Shown here: one piece after another, positions 17,836 through 26,386 of the stretch | Numbering within the stretch: position 1 is the stretch's first letter | How the letters are laid out: each line of letters opens with the position of its first letter | Assembly: GCA_020635815.1 (NCBI GenBank) | Contig: JACJZB010000001.1 | Coordinates: forward strand, 558,001 to 622,000 | Source of the DNA: Flavobacteriales bacterium | Lineage (GTDB): Bacteria; Bacteroidota; Bacteroidia; Flavobacteriales_E; Vicingaceae | DNA: 64,000 nt | Direction of reading: 5' to 3' | Position numbers and translations under genes: made by a program | Notes under the pieces: generated by a model | What the model saw: the letters and a program-made list of their open reading frames with translations, nothing else | Database searches by the model: none | Told to the model about the DNA's origin: nothing

Positions 17836-18864
17836 ATGGATATCAATAAATTAGTTAGGAAAAATGTGGTGGCAATGAAACCTTATTCTTCGGCTCGTGA
17901 TGAGTTTGATGGGGAGGAAGGGTTGTTTTTGGATGCCAATGAGAATCCATATTCAAATGGTGTAAATCGTTATCCCGATCCTTATCAAAGAAAATTAAAA
18001 GCAGTTATTGCAACTCAAAAACAAGTTTCAATTGAAAACATATTGTTAGGAAATGGTAGTGATGAGGTGTTGGATTTATTGTTTAGGGCTTTTTGTGAGC
18101 CTAAAAAAGACAATGTAGTCGTTACTGCACCGAGTTATGGGATGTATAAAGTGTTGGCAAATTTAAATGATGTTGAGGTTAATGAAGTGTTTTATGAATC
18201 TGATTTTAGTTTAGATGCAGATAAGATAATTGCCGCTACCGACAAAAATACGAAGTTGATTATTTTGTGTTCGCCCAACAATCCAACGGGTAATTCTATT
18301 GGGTTGAAAGTAATTGAAAAAGTATTAAAGAATACAAATTGCTTAGTGGTTGTGGATGAAGCTTATATCGATTTTTCGAATAAATCAAGTTGTATTAAAA
18401 GTTTAGGTAGTTATAATCAATTAATTGTAATACAAACACTTTCAAAATATTTTGGAATGGCTGGAATTCGGTTAGGAATGTGTTTTGCTAGTAAAGAAAT
18501 GATAACAATACTCAATCGAATTAAACCTCCTTACAATGTAAATGTGTTAACTCAAACAAAAGCAATTGAACTCTTGCAAAATATTGATTTAAACTATAAA
18601 AATGAAGTAATTAGTGAGCGAGAGAATCTTTCAAAAGAATTATCGAAATTAAATTATGTAGTTAAAGTTTACCCAAGTGATGCTAATTTTTTATTGGTAA
18701 AAACTACAGATGCCAATTGGGTTTACAATGAGTTGGTGAAACAACAAATTATAATTAGAAATAGAACTAATGAACCATTGTGTAAGGATTGTGTTCGTAT
18801 TTCTATAGGAACAAAACAGGAAAATGAAATTTTAATAAAAGCAATGTTGTCATTGCGAATGTAG
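17836..18864 (+). CDS. hisC: Histidinol-phosphate aminotransferase
   Basis: PLP-dependent class I/II aminotransferase converting imidazole-acetol phosphate to histidinol phosphate. It shows DANENPYSN, the cofactor-binding GNGSDEVLDLLFRAF, CSPNNPTGNS, VVDEAYIDFS and the PLP-lysine loop QTLSKYFGMAGIRLG. Three bases separate it from hisD. The final residues LSLRM and the TAG stop are encoded by the start of a dispersed repeat (18849 onward) also found at 44027, so the native end of the gene has been replaced by repeat sequence; the catalytic domain is intact. Confidence 0.96.
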   Translation: MDINKLVRKNVVAMKPYSSARDEFDGEEGLFLDANENPYSNGVNRYPDPYQRKLKAVIATQKQVSIENILLGNGSDEVLDLLFRAFCEPKKDNVVVTAPSYGMYKVLANLNDVEVNEVFYESDFSLDADKIIAATDKNTKLIILCSPNNPTGNSIGLKVIEKVLKNTNCLVVVDEAYIDFSNKSSCIKSLGSYNQLIVIQTLSKYFGMAGIRLGMCFASKEMITILNRIKPPYNVNVLTQTKAIELLQNIDLNYKNEVISERENLSKELSKLNYVVKVYPSDANFLLVKTTDANWVYNELVKQQIIIRNRTNEPLCKDCVRISIGTKQENEILIKAMLSLRM

Positions 18865-18921
18865 TATAACGAAATGAAGCAATCTTTTTCTCTGGAGGAC
18901 TGCTTTGTTTTTCACAATGAT
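18849..18921. repeat. Dispersed palindromic repeat, copy 1 (at hisC 3' end)
   Basis: The first 38 bases match 44027-44064 at 36 positions. The element folds: CATTGCGAA near its left end pairs with TTCACAATG near its right end (one wobble), and GAAGCA pairs with TGCTTT inside. It begins inside hisC and fills most of the 73-bp gap to hisB. It is of the same kind as REP-like intergenic palindromes. Confidence 0.75.
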
Positions 18922-18937
18922 GTAAAAATTAAAAATT

Positions 18938-20050
18938 ATGAAAAAAGTATTATTTATTGATAGAGACGGCACTTTGGTTATAGAGCCTCCAGTAGATTAT
19001 CAGTTAGATAGTTTGGAGAAGTTAGCGTTTTATCCGGGTGTGTTTAGGTGGTTGAGTAGAATTGCGGAAGAGTTGGATTATGAGTTAGTTATGGTTACCA
19101 ATCAAGATGGATTAGGGACTAGCTCTTTTCCAGAAGAAACGTTTTGGCCTGCTCAAAATAAGGTTGTTGAAGCGTTTAAAAATGAAGGTGTTTGTTTTAA
19201 GGAAGTGTTGATTGATAAATCCTTTCCTGCAGACAATGCTCCAACAAGAAAGCCGCAAACAGGAATGCTTACCTCTTATTTGCATGGAAGTTATGATTTA
19301 AAAAATTCTTTTGTGATTGGAGATAGATTAACTGATATTGAATTGGCAGACAATTTAGGTGCAAAAGGAATATTATTAAGTGATGATGAGGCTTTGAATT
19401 ATAAGAAAGTTAGTGTTCAAGTGTTGAAAACAGACAGTTGGAAAGCAATTTATGAGTTTTTAAAATTAGCAGATAGAACTGCTGAAATATCAAGAAAAAC
19501 CAACGAAACTGATATCTCGATTCAATTGAACTTAGATGGAACAGGAGTTTCTGATATATCAACAGGTATTGCGTTTTTTGATCACATGTTGGAGCAAATA
19601 GCTAGACACGGTAATTTAGATTTAACGGTTAAGGTTGTAGGAGATTTAGAAGTGGATGAGCACCACACCATTGAAGATACAGCAATAGCATTAGGAGAGG
19701 TTTTTAATAAGGCTTTAGCTAATAAATTAGGAATTGAACGATATGGTTTTTGTTTGCCAATGGATGATTGTTTGGCGCAAGTAGCCATTGATTTTGGAGG
19801 GAGAAATTGGTTAGAGTGGGACGCAGAGTTTAAAAGAGAAATGGTAGGTAAAATGCCTACAGAAATGTTTTTTCACTTTTTTAAATCATTTACCGATGGA
19901 GCTAAATGCAATTTAAATATAAAAGCAGAAGGCATTAATGAACACCACAAAATAGAAGCTATTTTTAAAGCTTTTGCAAAAGCCATAAAAATGGCAAAAA
20001 AACGAGATGTGAATAATATGCAATTACCATCAACTAAAGGAGTGCTGTGA
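18938..20050 (+). CDS. hisB: Bifunctional histidinol-phosphatase / imidazoleglycerol-phosphate dehydratase
   Basis: Two-domain enzyme for two non-consecutive his steps. Residues 1-165 are a HAD-type phosphatase with the nucleophile motif FIDRDGTLV (Asp8, Asp10) and VIGDRLTDIELA. Residues 175-370 are the dehydratase, with metal-binding His clusters FDHMLEQIARH, DEHHTIEDTAIALGE and NEHHKIEAIFKAFAKA. The 370-residue length equals other fused HisB proteins. It is separated from hisC by a repeat copy, but is still in operon order and orientation. Confidence 0.97.
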   Translation: MKKVLFIDRDGTLVIEPPVDYQLDSLEKLAFYPGVFRWLSRIAEELDYELVMVTNQDGLGTSSFPEETFWPAQNKVVEAFKNEGVCFKEVLIDKSFPADNAPTRKPQTGMLTSYLHGSYDLKNSFVIGDRLTDIELADNLGAKGILLSDDEALNYKKVSVQVLKTDSWKAIYEFLKLADRTAEISRKTNETDISIQLNLDGTGVSDISTGIAFFDHMLEQIARHGNLDLTVKVVGDLEVDEHHTIEDTAIALGEVFNKALANKLGIERYGFCLPMDDCLAQVAIDFGGRNWLEWDAEFKREMVGKMPTEMFFHFFKSFTDGAKCNLNIKAEGINEHHKIEAIFKAFAKAIKMAKKRDVNNMQLPSTKGVL

Positions 20051-20054
20051 AATT

Positions 20055-20080
20055 CTCCTCTTGTGAGGTAGGGGTGTGTG
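20055..20080. repeat. Short C/G-rich palindromic repeat between hisB and hisH
   Basis: CTCCTCTTGTGAGGTAGGGG plus GTGTGTG is a degenerate copy of the CCCCTC...GAGGGG-TTAGGGTGTGT family seen best at 51290-51320. It stands out against the AT-rich background. Confidence 0.55.
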
Positions 20081-20096
20081 AACTAAAAATGTGCTT

Positions 20097-20678
20097 ATGA
20101 AAATAGTAATAATAGATTATGGAGCAGGCAATGTTCAGTCGGTAATGTTTGCATTAAAACGATTGGGGTATAATGCTACGTTGAGTAATGATGCGGATGA
20201 GGTTAGGCAAGCTGATAAAGTGATTTTTCCTGGGGTAGGACATGCAAAATCGGCAATGAATCAGTTAGTTGAGCAAAAATTAGATTGCCTAATACCTCAA
20301 TTAAAACAACCGGTATTGGGTGTTTGTTTGGGGATGCAGTTAATGTGTGCTTATTCAGGAGAAGGAGAAACCAAGTGTCTAGGTATTTTTGATTTAGAAG
20401 TGTTTCGGTTTAGTGAGGAGAATAAAATTCCAAAAATAGGATGGAACAACATAGTGGGCTTGGAAACACCTTTGTTTAAAAAAGTAAACGAAAATGAGTT
20501 TATGTATTTTGTGCATAGTTATTATGTGCCGCTGGCAAAAGAAACAATCGCTCAAGCAAATTATGGAATTACTTATTCGGCAGCTATCCATAAGGACAAT
20601 TTTTACGGCTGTCAATTTCACCCTGAGAAAAGTGGAGATGCAGGAGAACAAATATTAAAAAACTTTTTAGAATTATGA
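20097..20678 (+). CDS. hisH: Imidazole glycerol phosphate synthase, glutaminase subunit
   Basis: Class I glutamine amidotransferase delivering ammonia to HisF. Starting at ATG 20097 gives MKIVIIDYGAGN, the family's usual N-terminus; a GTG two codons earlier is not needed. Catalytic triad elements are Cys77 in GVCLGMQLM and the His/Glu of GCQFHPEKSGD near the C-terminus; the oxyanion-loop PGVGHA is also present. 193 residues is standard. Its stop overlaps the hisA start (ATGA). Confidence 0.96.
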   Translation: MKIVIIDYGAGNVQSVMFALKRLGYNATLSNDADEVRQADKVIFPGVGHAKSAMNQLVEQKLDCLIPQLKQPVLGVCLGMQLMCAYSGEGETKCLGIFDLEVFRFSEENKIPKIGWNNIVGLETPLFKKVNENEFMYFVHSYYVPLAKETIAQANYGITYSAAIHKDNFYGCQFHPEKSGDAGEQILKNFLEL

Positions 20679-21445
20679 TGCAAAAGAATATAGTTCCCCC
20701 TTCGGGGGCTAGGGGGCTAAAAATAATACCAGCAATAGATATCATAGGCGGGAAATGTGTGCGATTAACCAAAGGAGATTATTCAACACAAGTTACATAC
20801 AATGAAAATCCACTTGAGGTTGCAAAGCAGTTTGAGGCAAGTGGAATTGAGTATTTGCATTTAGTTGATTTAGATGGTGCGAAATCTAGTCAAATAGTCA
20901 ATCATAAGGTTTTGGAGCTTATAGCATCTAAAACAAGCCTTAAAATCGATTTTGGAGGTGGTTTAAAGTCTGATAAGGATGTTGAGATAGCTTTTGATGT
21001 CGGAGCAAACCAGATTACAGGAGGAAGCATAGCGGTGCAGAACCCAACTTTGTTTCAATCTTGGATAAAAAAGTATGGAGCCGATAAAATTATTTTAGGA
21101 GCAGATGTTTCAGATAGGATGATAGCAGTAAGTGGTTGGCAAGAGATAACTCAGTTGGAGCTTTTTCCATTTATTGAAAGTTACAAAGCTTTGGGTTTGA
21201 ATACGGTAATATGTACTGATATTGCTAAAGACGGAATGTTGGCTGGGACATCTATTGATTTGTATAGTGAAATAATGAATGAGTTTTCTGATTTAAATTT
21301 AGTTGCCAGCGGAGGAGTTACATCGATAAAGGATTTAGATTTATTGTTAGGGAAAAAGATTTATGGAGCGATAATAGGGAAGGCAATTTATGAAGGCAGA
21401 ATAACTTTAAAAGAATTAGAGAAATTTATAATAAACAACAATTAA
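20675..21445 (+). CDS. hisA: HisA isomerase with repeat-encoded N-terminal extension
   Basis: Phosphoribosylformimino-AICAR-phosphate isomerase, a (beta-alpha)8 barrel. The barrel begins at residue 16 (KIIPAIDIIGGKCVRLTKGD) and carries the first catalytic Asp there and the second in VICTDIAKDGML; phosphate loops GGGLKSDKD and ASGGVTS are present. Normal HisA starts at about residue 15 here. The extra MMQKNIVPPSGARGL is translated from a CCCCC-TTC-GGGGG palindrome (20696-20708) of the dispersed family and has replaced the native start. The only start codons (20675, 20678) lie before the repeat and overlap the hisH stop, so the extension must be made. Confidence 0.95.
   Translation: MMQKNIVPPSGARGLKIIPAIDIIGGKCVRLTKGDYSTQVTYNENPLEVAKQFEASGIEYLHLVDLDGAKSSQIVNHKVLELIASKTSLKIDFGGGLKSDKDVEIAFDVGANQITGGSIAVQNPTLFQSWIKKYGADKIILGADVSDRMIAVSGWQEITQLELFPFIESYKALGLNTVICTDIAKDGMLAGTSIDLYSEIMNEFSDLNLVASGGVTSIKDLDLLLGKKIYGAIIGKAIYEGRITLKELEKFIINNN
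20693..20718. repeat. Palindromic repeat inside the 5' end of hisA
   Basis: GTTCCCCCTTCGGGGGCTAG plus GGGGGCT: CCCCC (20696-20700) and GGGGG (20704-20708) form a tight hairpin followed by AGGGGGCT. It is read in frame as VPPSGARGL. Comparable copies in the window are intergenic. Confidence 0.75.
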
Positions 21446-21447
21446 AT

Positions 21448-22203
21448 ATGTTAACAAAAAGAATTATTTCTTGCTTGGATATTAAAAATGGAAGAACGGT
21501 AAAGGGCGTCAATTTTGTTGACTTGATTGATGCAGGTGACCCTGTGGAATTAGCCAAATTGTACAGCAAAGAAGGAGCTGATGAACTCATTTTTTTAGAC
21601 ATTAGTGCAACGGAAGAAAAAAGAAAAACACTATTGGATTTAGTGTCAAGAGTTGGGGAGTCAATCAATATTCCGTTTACAGTTGGAGGAGGAATTTCGT
21701 CAATTGAAGATGTAGATTTATTGTTAAAAGCTGGAGCAGACAAAGTTTCTATCAATTCGGCAACAGTTAAAAATCCTGATTTAATAAATCAATTAGCTGA
21801 TAAGTTTGGTTCACAATGTATTGTGGTGGCTATAGATGCAAAACAAATTAATGGAAAATGGAAAGTGCATTTAGTTGGGGGAAAAGTGCCAACTGAGATT
21901 GATTTGTTTGAATGGGCAGTAGATGTAGAAAAAAGAGGTGCTGGAGAAATACTGTTTACGTCAATGGATAATGACGGTACAAAATCTGGTTTTGCAAATG
22001 AGGCTTTAGCCAAAATGAATAGTTTGGTTAATATTCCTATTATCGCTTCTGGAGGGGCAGGAAATATTCAGCATTTTGTGGATTGCTTTCAAGAAAGTAA
22101 TGTAGATGCCGCTCTTGCGGCAAGCATTTTTCACTTTAAAGAAGTGGAGATAATAAAGTTGAAAAAAGAATTGAAAAATAATATGATAGCAGTAAGGTTG
22201 TAA
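21448..22203 (+). CDS. hisF: Imidazole glycerol phosphate synthase, cyclase subunit
   Basis: Barrel enzyme producing imidazole glycerol phosphate and AICAR with ammonia from HisH. Its 251 residues begin MLTKRIISCLDIKNGRTVKG, containing the first catalytic Asp (Asp11). The second lies in VVAIDAKQ (around 130). Phosphate-binding blocks FTVGGGISS, ILFTSMDNDGTKSGF and IIASGGAGN are present. It follows hisA by 2 bp. Confidence 0.97.
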   Translation: MLTKRIISCLDIKNGRTVKGVNFVDLIDAGDPVELAKLYSKEGADELIFLDISATEEKRKTLLDLVSRVGESINIPFTVGGGISSIEDVDLLLKAGADKVSINSATVKNPDLINQLADKFGSQCIVVAIDAKQINGKWKVHLVGGKVPTEIDLFEWAVDVEKRGAGEILFTSMDNDGTKSGFANEALAKMNSLVNIPIIASGGAGNIQHFVDCFQESNVDAALAASIFHFKEVEIIKLKKELKNNMIAVRL

Positions 22204-22212
22204 TAATAAGTT

Positions 22213-22229
22213 CTCCCCTTGAGGGAGGG
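22213..22229. repeat. Short CTCCCC/GAGGGAG palindrome between hisF and hisI
   Basis: CTCCCCTTGAGGGAGGG forms a short hairpin in the 41-bp gap after hisF. It belongs to the same G/C-rich family as copies at 38813, 44427 and 51290. Confidence 0.55.
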
Positions 22230-22244
22230 TATAAAGAAAAAACT

Positions 22245-22838
22245 ATGGAACTAAAATTAAACGAAATGGGATTGATTCCTGCAGTAATACAAGATGCAAA
22301 TACACTTAAAGTGTTGATGTTGGGTTACATGAATAAAGAATCATTAAAACAGACTCAAGAAACCAAAAAGGTAACTTTTTACAGTAGAAGTAAAAAAAGA
22401 TTGTGGGTAAAAGGAGAGGAAAGTGGTAACTTTTTAAATCTTGTTTCTTTAGAAAATGACTGTGACAATGATACTTTGTTGATAAAAGTAAAACCTGAAG
22501 GACCAACTTGCCACAAAGGAACTGACACCTGTTGGGGAGAGGTAAACGAAGAAGGAATAAGTTTTTTAAATGAATTAGAAGAAATCATAAAAAATAGAAG
22601 AGAAAGTGATAATGAGAGCTCTTATGTGAAATCATTGTTTGAAAAAGGAATGAATAAAATTGCTCAAAAAGTTGGGGAAGAAGCTGTTGAGGTGGTAATA
22701 GAAGCAAAAGATAATAATGATAAATTGTTTTTAGATGAGAGTGCCGATTTGTTGTTTCACTACTTAATTTTATTGCAAGCTAAAGGGTTTAAATTGAGTG
22801 ATATAGTGAAAGTGTTAGAATTAAGAAACAAATGTTAG
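22245..22838 (+). CDS. hisIE: Bifunctional phosphoribosyl-AMP cyclohydrolase / phosphoribosyl-ATP pyrophosphatase
   Basis: Steps 2 and 3 of the pathway in one chain. The HisI domain (about 1-105) has VTFYSRSKKRLWVKGEESG, the metal-binding CDNDTLL and GPTCHKGTDTCW cysteines. The HisE domain (about 110-197) has KVGEEAVEVVIEAKD and a four-helix core. It is last of the eight his genes. A CAACAA/TTGTTG hairpin about 18 bp after the stop is too weak to call as a terminator with confidence. Confidence 0.96.
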   Translation: MELKLNEMGLIPAVIQDANTLKVLMLGYMNKESLKQTQETKKVTFYSRSKKRLWVKGEESGNFLNLVSLENDCDNDTLLIKVKPEGPTCHKGTDTCWGEVNEEGISFLNELEEIIKNRRESDNESSYVKSLFEKGMNKIAQKVGEEAVEVVIEAKDNNDKLFLDESADLLFHYLILLQAKGFKLSDIVKVLELRNKC

Positions 22839-22893
22839 TATCATTTAAAAGTGGAACAACAATTGCTTGTTGAGTTTAGTTATTTTTGAAAAC

Positions 22894-23421
22894 ATGAAAA
22901 AAGTAATATTCTCTTTATTGGTTGTTTTTGCAATTCAAGTGGTAAATGCACAAAACTTTGGTCTGGGTGCATCAGCAATGTATAATTTTCAAACAGAAAG
23001 TTTTGGCTTTGGAGCAAGAGCTAACTTCTTTCCTAATAGAACATTAAGTTTTGTACCTCAATTTACTTATTACCCCGGTATTGGTGAAATATCAGAATAT
23101 ATCATTGGTTTAGGGGTTGAATATAAAATTAGGCGAGGGAATACTTTAACCTATTATTTGCTTGGTCATGGGGGTTATAACAGATGGATGGATTATGATG
23201 AGTCGGCAATGAAAGGAGCGGAGCCAACAAATTGGAATGCTGAGGCTGGTATTGGTGTTACAACCAATAAGTGTTTACGTCCGTTCTTAGAGTATAGATA
23301 TAATATTAAATTTCAAGAAACTCACTTACGTTTAGGTTTACTATATATTTTTGGATGTAGTGGTGGACCACAAACGGGAGGAAGAAAAGGTGGCGGAAAA
23401 GTTTGTCCGGCATATAATTAA
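22894..23421 (+). CDS. Small outer-membrane beta-barrel protein
   Basis: 175 residues from ATG 22894 (MKKVIFSLLVVFAIQVVNAQ signal peptide); a longer frame from an upstream TTG would hide the signal peptide. The mature part alternates hydrophobic and polar residues with many aromatic girdle residues (FGFGARANFF, FVPQFTYYPG, YYLLGHGGYNRW, FLEYRYNIKF), as in 8-stranded porin-like barrels. The C-terminus is unusual: CSGGPQTGGRKGGGKVCPAYN, a Gly-rich loop with two cysteines that may form a disulfide. No specific function. It lies between hisIE and a lipoprotein gene. Confidence 0.7.
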   Translation: MKKVIFSLLVVFAIQVVNAQNFGLGASAMYNFQTESFGFGARANFFPNRTLSFVPQFTYYPGIGEISEYIIGLGVEYKIRRGNTLTYYLLGHGGYNRWMDYDESAMKGAEPTNWNAEAGIGVTTNKCLRPFLEYRYNIKFQETHLRLGLLYIFGCSGGPQTGGRKGGGKVCPAYN

Positions 23422-23430
23422 AAATAAATT

Positions 23431-24333
23431 ATGATGAAAAAACACACAATACTTTTTGCTGCTTTTGCGGTGTTAATCAGTTTTTCAGCTTGTAAAAAAG
23501 ATAGAATAGAACCTAAAAGTGAATACGAACCAATTAACGAATATTTAGATAGTAAAAAACAAGAAGAACAATCTTTTGAAATTACAGGACCATCAAATGA
23601 TACCATAACAGGTAATCAGGGAACTAAATTGTTAGCTGGTAAAGATTGTTTACGATTTGCAAACGGAGATAGTGTTTCTTACCCTTTTACTGTAAAATTG
23701 GTAGAATTATATACTCCTAAAGATATGATTTACTGGCAAATGCCAACTATTGCAGCAGGTAGTTTATTAGCTACGGATGGAGAAATAAGAGTTAGGGCTG
23801 TGAAAAATGGTGAAGATTTAGTTTTAAGACCATATTGTTATTATCGAGTAATGATGCCAAATAGTTCTCCTGCATCTGACATGACTAAGTTTTATGGAGT
23901 GAACAACGGTACATTTGTCGATTGGACTGATGATGTTGCTGGGCTTGGTGTAACTACAGCTGTTTCTTCTCTTTTTTCAGCTGATGCTTATGGTTATGTA
24001 GGAGATATACCGTTATTAGGATGGTTAAACTGTGGTAAAATTGCAGGTAGTGGAGGAAGTGCTATTACTTTTAGCTCAGATACAGATGTGTTAACCAATG
24101 TTGGAATATTTGTTTATTTTCCAGATACAAAAACGGTAATGCAAGTTCGTAATATGACTTCTGATTTAATTCCAAATGGATCTGGTGTTAAAATTATTTT
24201 AATAGGAATGAAAGCTCCTGGTGATATGTATTACTATTACACAGAAACAACAATAAATGGAGCAACTGATTTTGATGTTGAATTAACTTCGATTTCGGAT
24301 GCAGATTTAACTGCTCTTCTTGATGAATTGTAA
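23431..24333 (+). CDS. Lipoprotein of unknown function
   Basis: 300 residues with a signal peptide and lipobox ending SFSAC (MMKKHTILFAAFAVLI). The mature part is beta-rich with no recognised catalytic motif (blocks such as YTPKDMIYWQMPT and LRFANGDSVSYPF). It resembles uncharacterised lipoproteins of Bacteroidota surface assemblies but I cannot name a family. It starts 9 bp after the barrel protein gene, and its stop overlaps the next start as TAATG, so translational coupling with the DUF2237 gene is likely. Confidence 0.7.
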   Translation: MMKKHTILFAAFAVLISFSACKKDRIEPKSEYEPINEYLDSKKQEEQSFEITGPSNDTITGNQGTKLLAGKDCLRFANGDSVSYPFTVKLVELYTPKDMIYWQMPTIAAGSLLATDGEIRVRAVKNGEDLVLRPYCYYRVMMPNSSPASDMTKFYGVNNGTFVDWTDDVAGLGVTTAVSSLFSADAYGYVGDIPLLGWLNCGKIAGSGGSAITFSSDTDVLTNVGIFVYFPDTKTVMQVRNMTSDLIPNGSGVKIILIGMKAPGDMYYYYTETTINGATDFDVELTSISDADLTALLDEL

Positions 24334-24713
24334 TGGAAGAACAATATAATGTATTTGGAGAAGCTTTAATCTCGTGTAGTAATGCACCATTAACTGGTTA
24401 TTTTAGAGATGGGTGTTGTAATACAGACGACACCGATTTAGGTATGCATACTGTTTGCGTAGTAACAACTCCTGAGTTTTTAGAATTCTCATTTCAAGTA
24501 GGTAATGATTTAACTACTCCACATCCAAATTGGGGATTTGCAGGACTTAAACCTGGCGATAAGTGGTGTTTGTGTGCTGAACGTTTTTTAGAGGCTCACA
24601 AGGCTGGGTTTGCACCTAAAGTAGTATTGGAAGCAACTAACGAGAAAACTCTAAAAGTAGTGAGTATGGATATTTTAATTGAACATGCTCATTACACCAA
24701 GCAAGATGCTTAA
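24333..24713 (+). CDS. DUF2237 family protein
   Basis: 126-residue cytoplasmic protein matching the DUF2237 pattern: NVFGEALISCS near the N-terminus, TGYFRDGCCNTDDTDLGMHT, HTVCVVTTPEFLEFS, GNDLTTPHP, PGDKWCLCAERFLEA and a C-terminal LIEHA. Several conserved Cys and His residues suggest metal binding, but no activity is established for the family. The start overlaps the previous stop and its stop overlaps the selO start, both as TAATG. Confidence 0.85.
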   Translation: MEEQYNVFGEALISCSNAPLTGYFRDGCCNTDDTDLGMHTVCVVTTPEFLEFSFQVGNDLTTPHPNWGFAGLKPGDKWCLCAERFLEAHKAGFAPKVVLEATNEKTLKVVSMDILIEHAHYTKQDA

Positions 24714-26290
24714 TGAAATTTAAAATTAAAGACACTTTTGTAAAGGAGTTGCCGAGCGATCCGATTACCGAAAACTCGAGAAGACAAGTTGAAAGAGCTT
24801 GTTATTCTTACGTTTTGCCAAGAAAAACCAAAGCACCACAATTAATACATGTGGCTAAAAGTGTAGCCAACCTTTTAGGAATTACTGAAGAGGATACCCA
24901 AAGCCAAGAATTTTTAAAAGTTTTTACAGGCAATCAAGTGTTACCTAATACAACGCCGTACGCCATGTGCTATGGCGGTCATCAATTTGGGCATTGGGCA
25001 GGGCAGTTAGGCGATGGACGAGCAATTAATCTTGCTGAGGTTTTACACAACAACAAACAATGGGTTATACAACTAAAAGGAGCAGGAGAAACACCTTATT
25101 CAAGAACCGCGGATGGTTTGGCGGTGTTGAGGTCTTCTATTCGAGAATATTTGTGCAGCGAAGCCATGCATTATTTGGGCGTGCCAACTACCAGAGCTTT
25201 GTCGTTAAGCTTATCTGGCGATGAGGTAATGAGAGATATATTGTACGACGGCAATGCAGCCTACGAAAAAGGAGCAATTGTAAGTCGAGTAGCACCTTCA
25301 TTTTTACGTTTTGGGAGCTATGAAATTTTCTCAGCAAGACAAGATGTAAGAACTTTAAAAACACTTGTAGATTATACCTTGCGTAATTTCTACCCGAATT
25401 GTGAGCCGAATAAAGAAGGCTACATACAATTTTTTAGCGAAGTGAGTGCACGTACACTCGATATGATAATAGAGTGGCAGCGAGTAGGTTTTGTGCATGG
25501 GGTAATGAATACCGATAATATGTCTATTTTGGGCTTAACCATTGATTACGGCCCTTATGGTTGGTTAGAAGGTTATGATAAAGGCTGGACGCCAAATACT
25601 ACAGATAGCCAGCATAAACGTTACCGTTATGGAAGTCAAGGAGATGTTGGCTTGTGGAACTTATTAAAGCTTGCCAATGCCTTGTACCCTTTAATAGAAG
25701 AGGCAGAACCATTAGAAGGGATTTTAACCAATTATAAAACAACTTTTACAGCGAAGTATTTAGACATGATGAAAGCCAAGTTAGGTTTGACTACTCAAAA
25801 TACGGATGATATAAAGCTGATTACTGATTTAGAAACGGTTCTAGCAAAAACAGAAACCGACATGACCATCTTTTTTAGAAACTTGGCAAAGGTTTCTAAA
25901 ACGTTAGAAGTACCTGTAAAGGATGAGTTAAGTTTTTTAGCTGAGGTAATGGACGCCTTTTATAAACCCGAAGAATTAGAAGGAGAAGTGTTGTTTTTCT
26001 GGAAAGATTGGATGAAAAGGTATGTGGCACGTTTGCAAGAAGAAGCCGCTACGGATGAAGAGCGTAAGCAAGTGATGAATACAGTAAACCCTAAATATGT
26101 GCTACGAAACTATATGGCACAACTTGCAATTGATGCTGCAAATAAAGCTGATTATAGAGTTGTGGGTGAGTTGTTTACTATTTTAGAAAAGCCTTACAGT
26201 GAACAGCCGGAAGCACAAAAATGGTTTGCCAAACGACCAGAATGGGCTAGAACTAAAGTAGGCTGTTCTACGTTGTCGTGTAGTTCTTGA
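24713..26290 (+). CDS. selO: SelO/YdiU protein adenylyltransferase (pseudokinase fold)
   Basis: Transfers AMP from ATP to Ser/Thr/Tyr of target proteins; family known for redox-related AMPylation. The 525-residue length is normal. Signatures are YGGHQFGHWAGQLGDGRA (residues 83-100, nucleotide binding), LKGAGETPYSRTADGLAVL and the metal-binding segment GVMNTDNMSILGLTIDYGP (Asn and Asp). The C-terminus ends CSTLSCSS; the CSS matches the position of selenocysteine (USS) in eukaryotic SelO, here Cys. It is translationally coupled to the DUF2237 gene. Confidence 0.95.
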   Translation: MKFKIKDTFVKELPSDPITENSRRQVERACYSYVLPRKTKAPQLIHVAKSVANLLGITEEDTQSQEFLKVFTGNQVLPNTTPYAMCYGGHQFGHWAGQLGDGRAINLAEVLHNNKQWVIQLKGAGETPYSRTADGLAVLRSSIREYLCSEAMHYLGVPTTRALSLSLSGDEVMRDILYDGNAAYEKGAIVSRVAPSFLRFGSYEIFSARQDVRTLKTLVDYTLRNFYPNCEPNKEGYIQFFSEVSARTLDMIIEWQRVGFVHGVMNTDNMSILGLTIDYGPYGWLEGYDKGWTPNTTDSQHKRYRYGSQGDVGLWNLLKLANALYPLIEEAEPLEGILTNYKTTFTAKYLDMMKAKLGLTTQNTDDIKLITDLETVLAKTETDMTIFFRNLAKVSKTLEVPVKDELSFLAEVMDAFYKPEELEGEVLFFWKDWMKRYVARLQEEAATDEERKQVMNTVNPKYVLRNYMAQLAIDAANKADYRVVGELFTILEKPYSEQPEAQKWFAKRPEWARTKVGCSTLSCSS

Positions 26291-26386
26291 TTTAAGGGGG
26301 TAATTGAATTTTTAGTCAATCTTATTTTGCTGTTGAATCCATTAAAAGTAGTATGGCTTCAATATAAGGTAGTTTTTGTAGGGTAT

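Noticed and set aside
22856..22875. CAACAA/TTGTTG hairpin as the his operon terminator.
   Set aside because: Six A-T-rich base pairs without a U tract; too weak.
22881..22888. TATTTTTG as a promoter -7 box for the outer-membrane protein gene at 22894.
   Set aside because: It is 5 bp from the ATG, so transcription would begin at or after the start codon; the match may be chance in AT-rich DNA.
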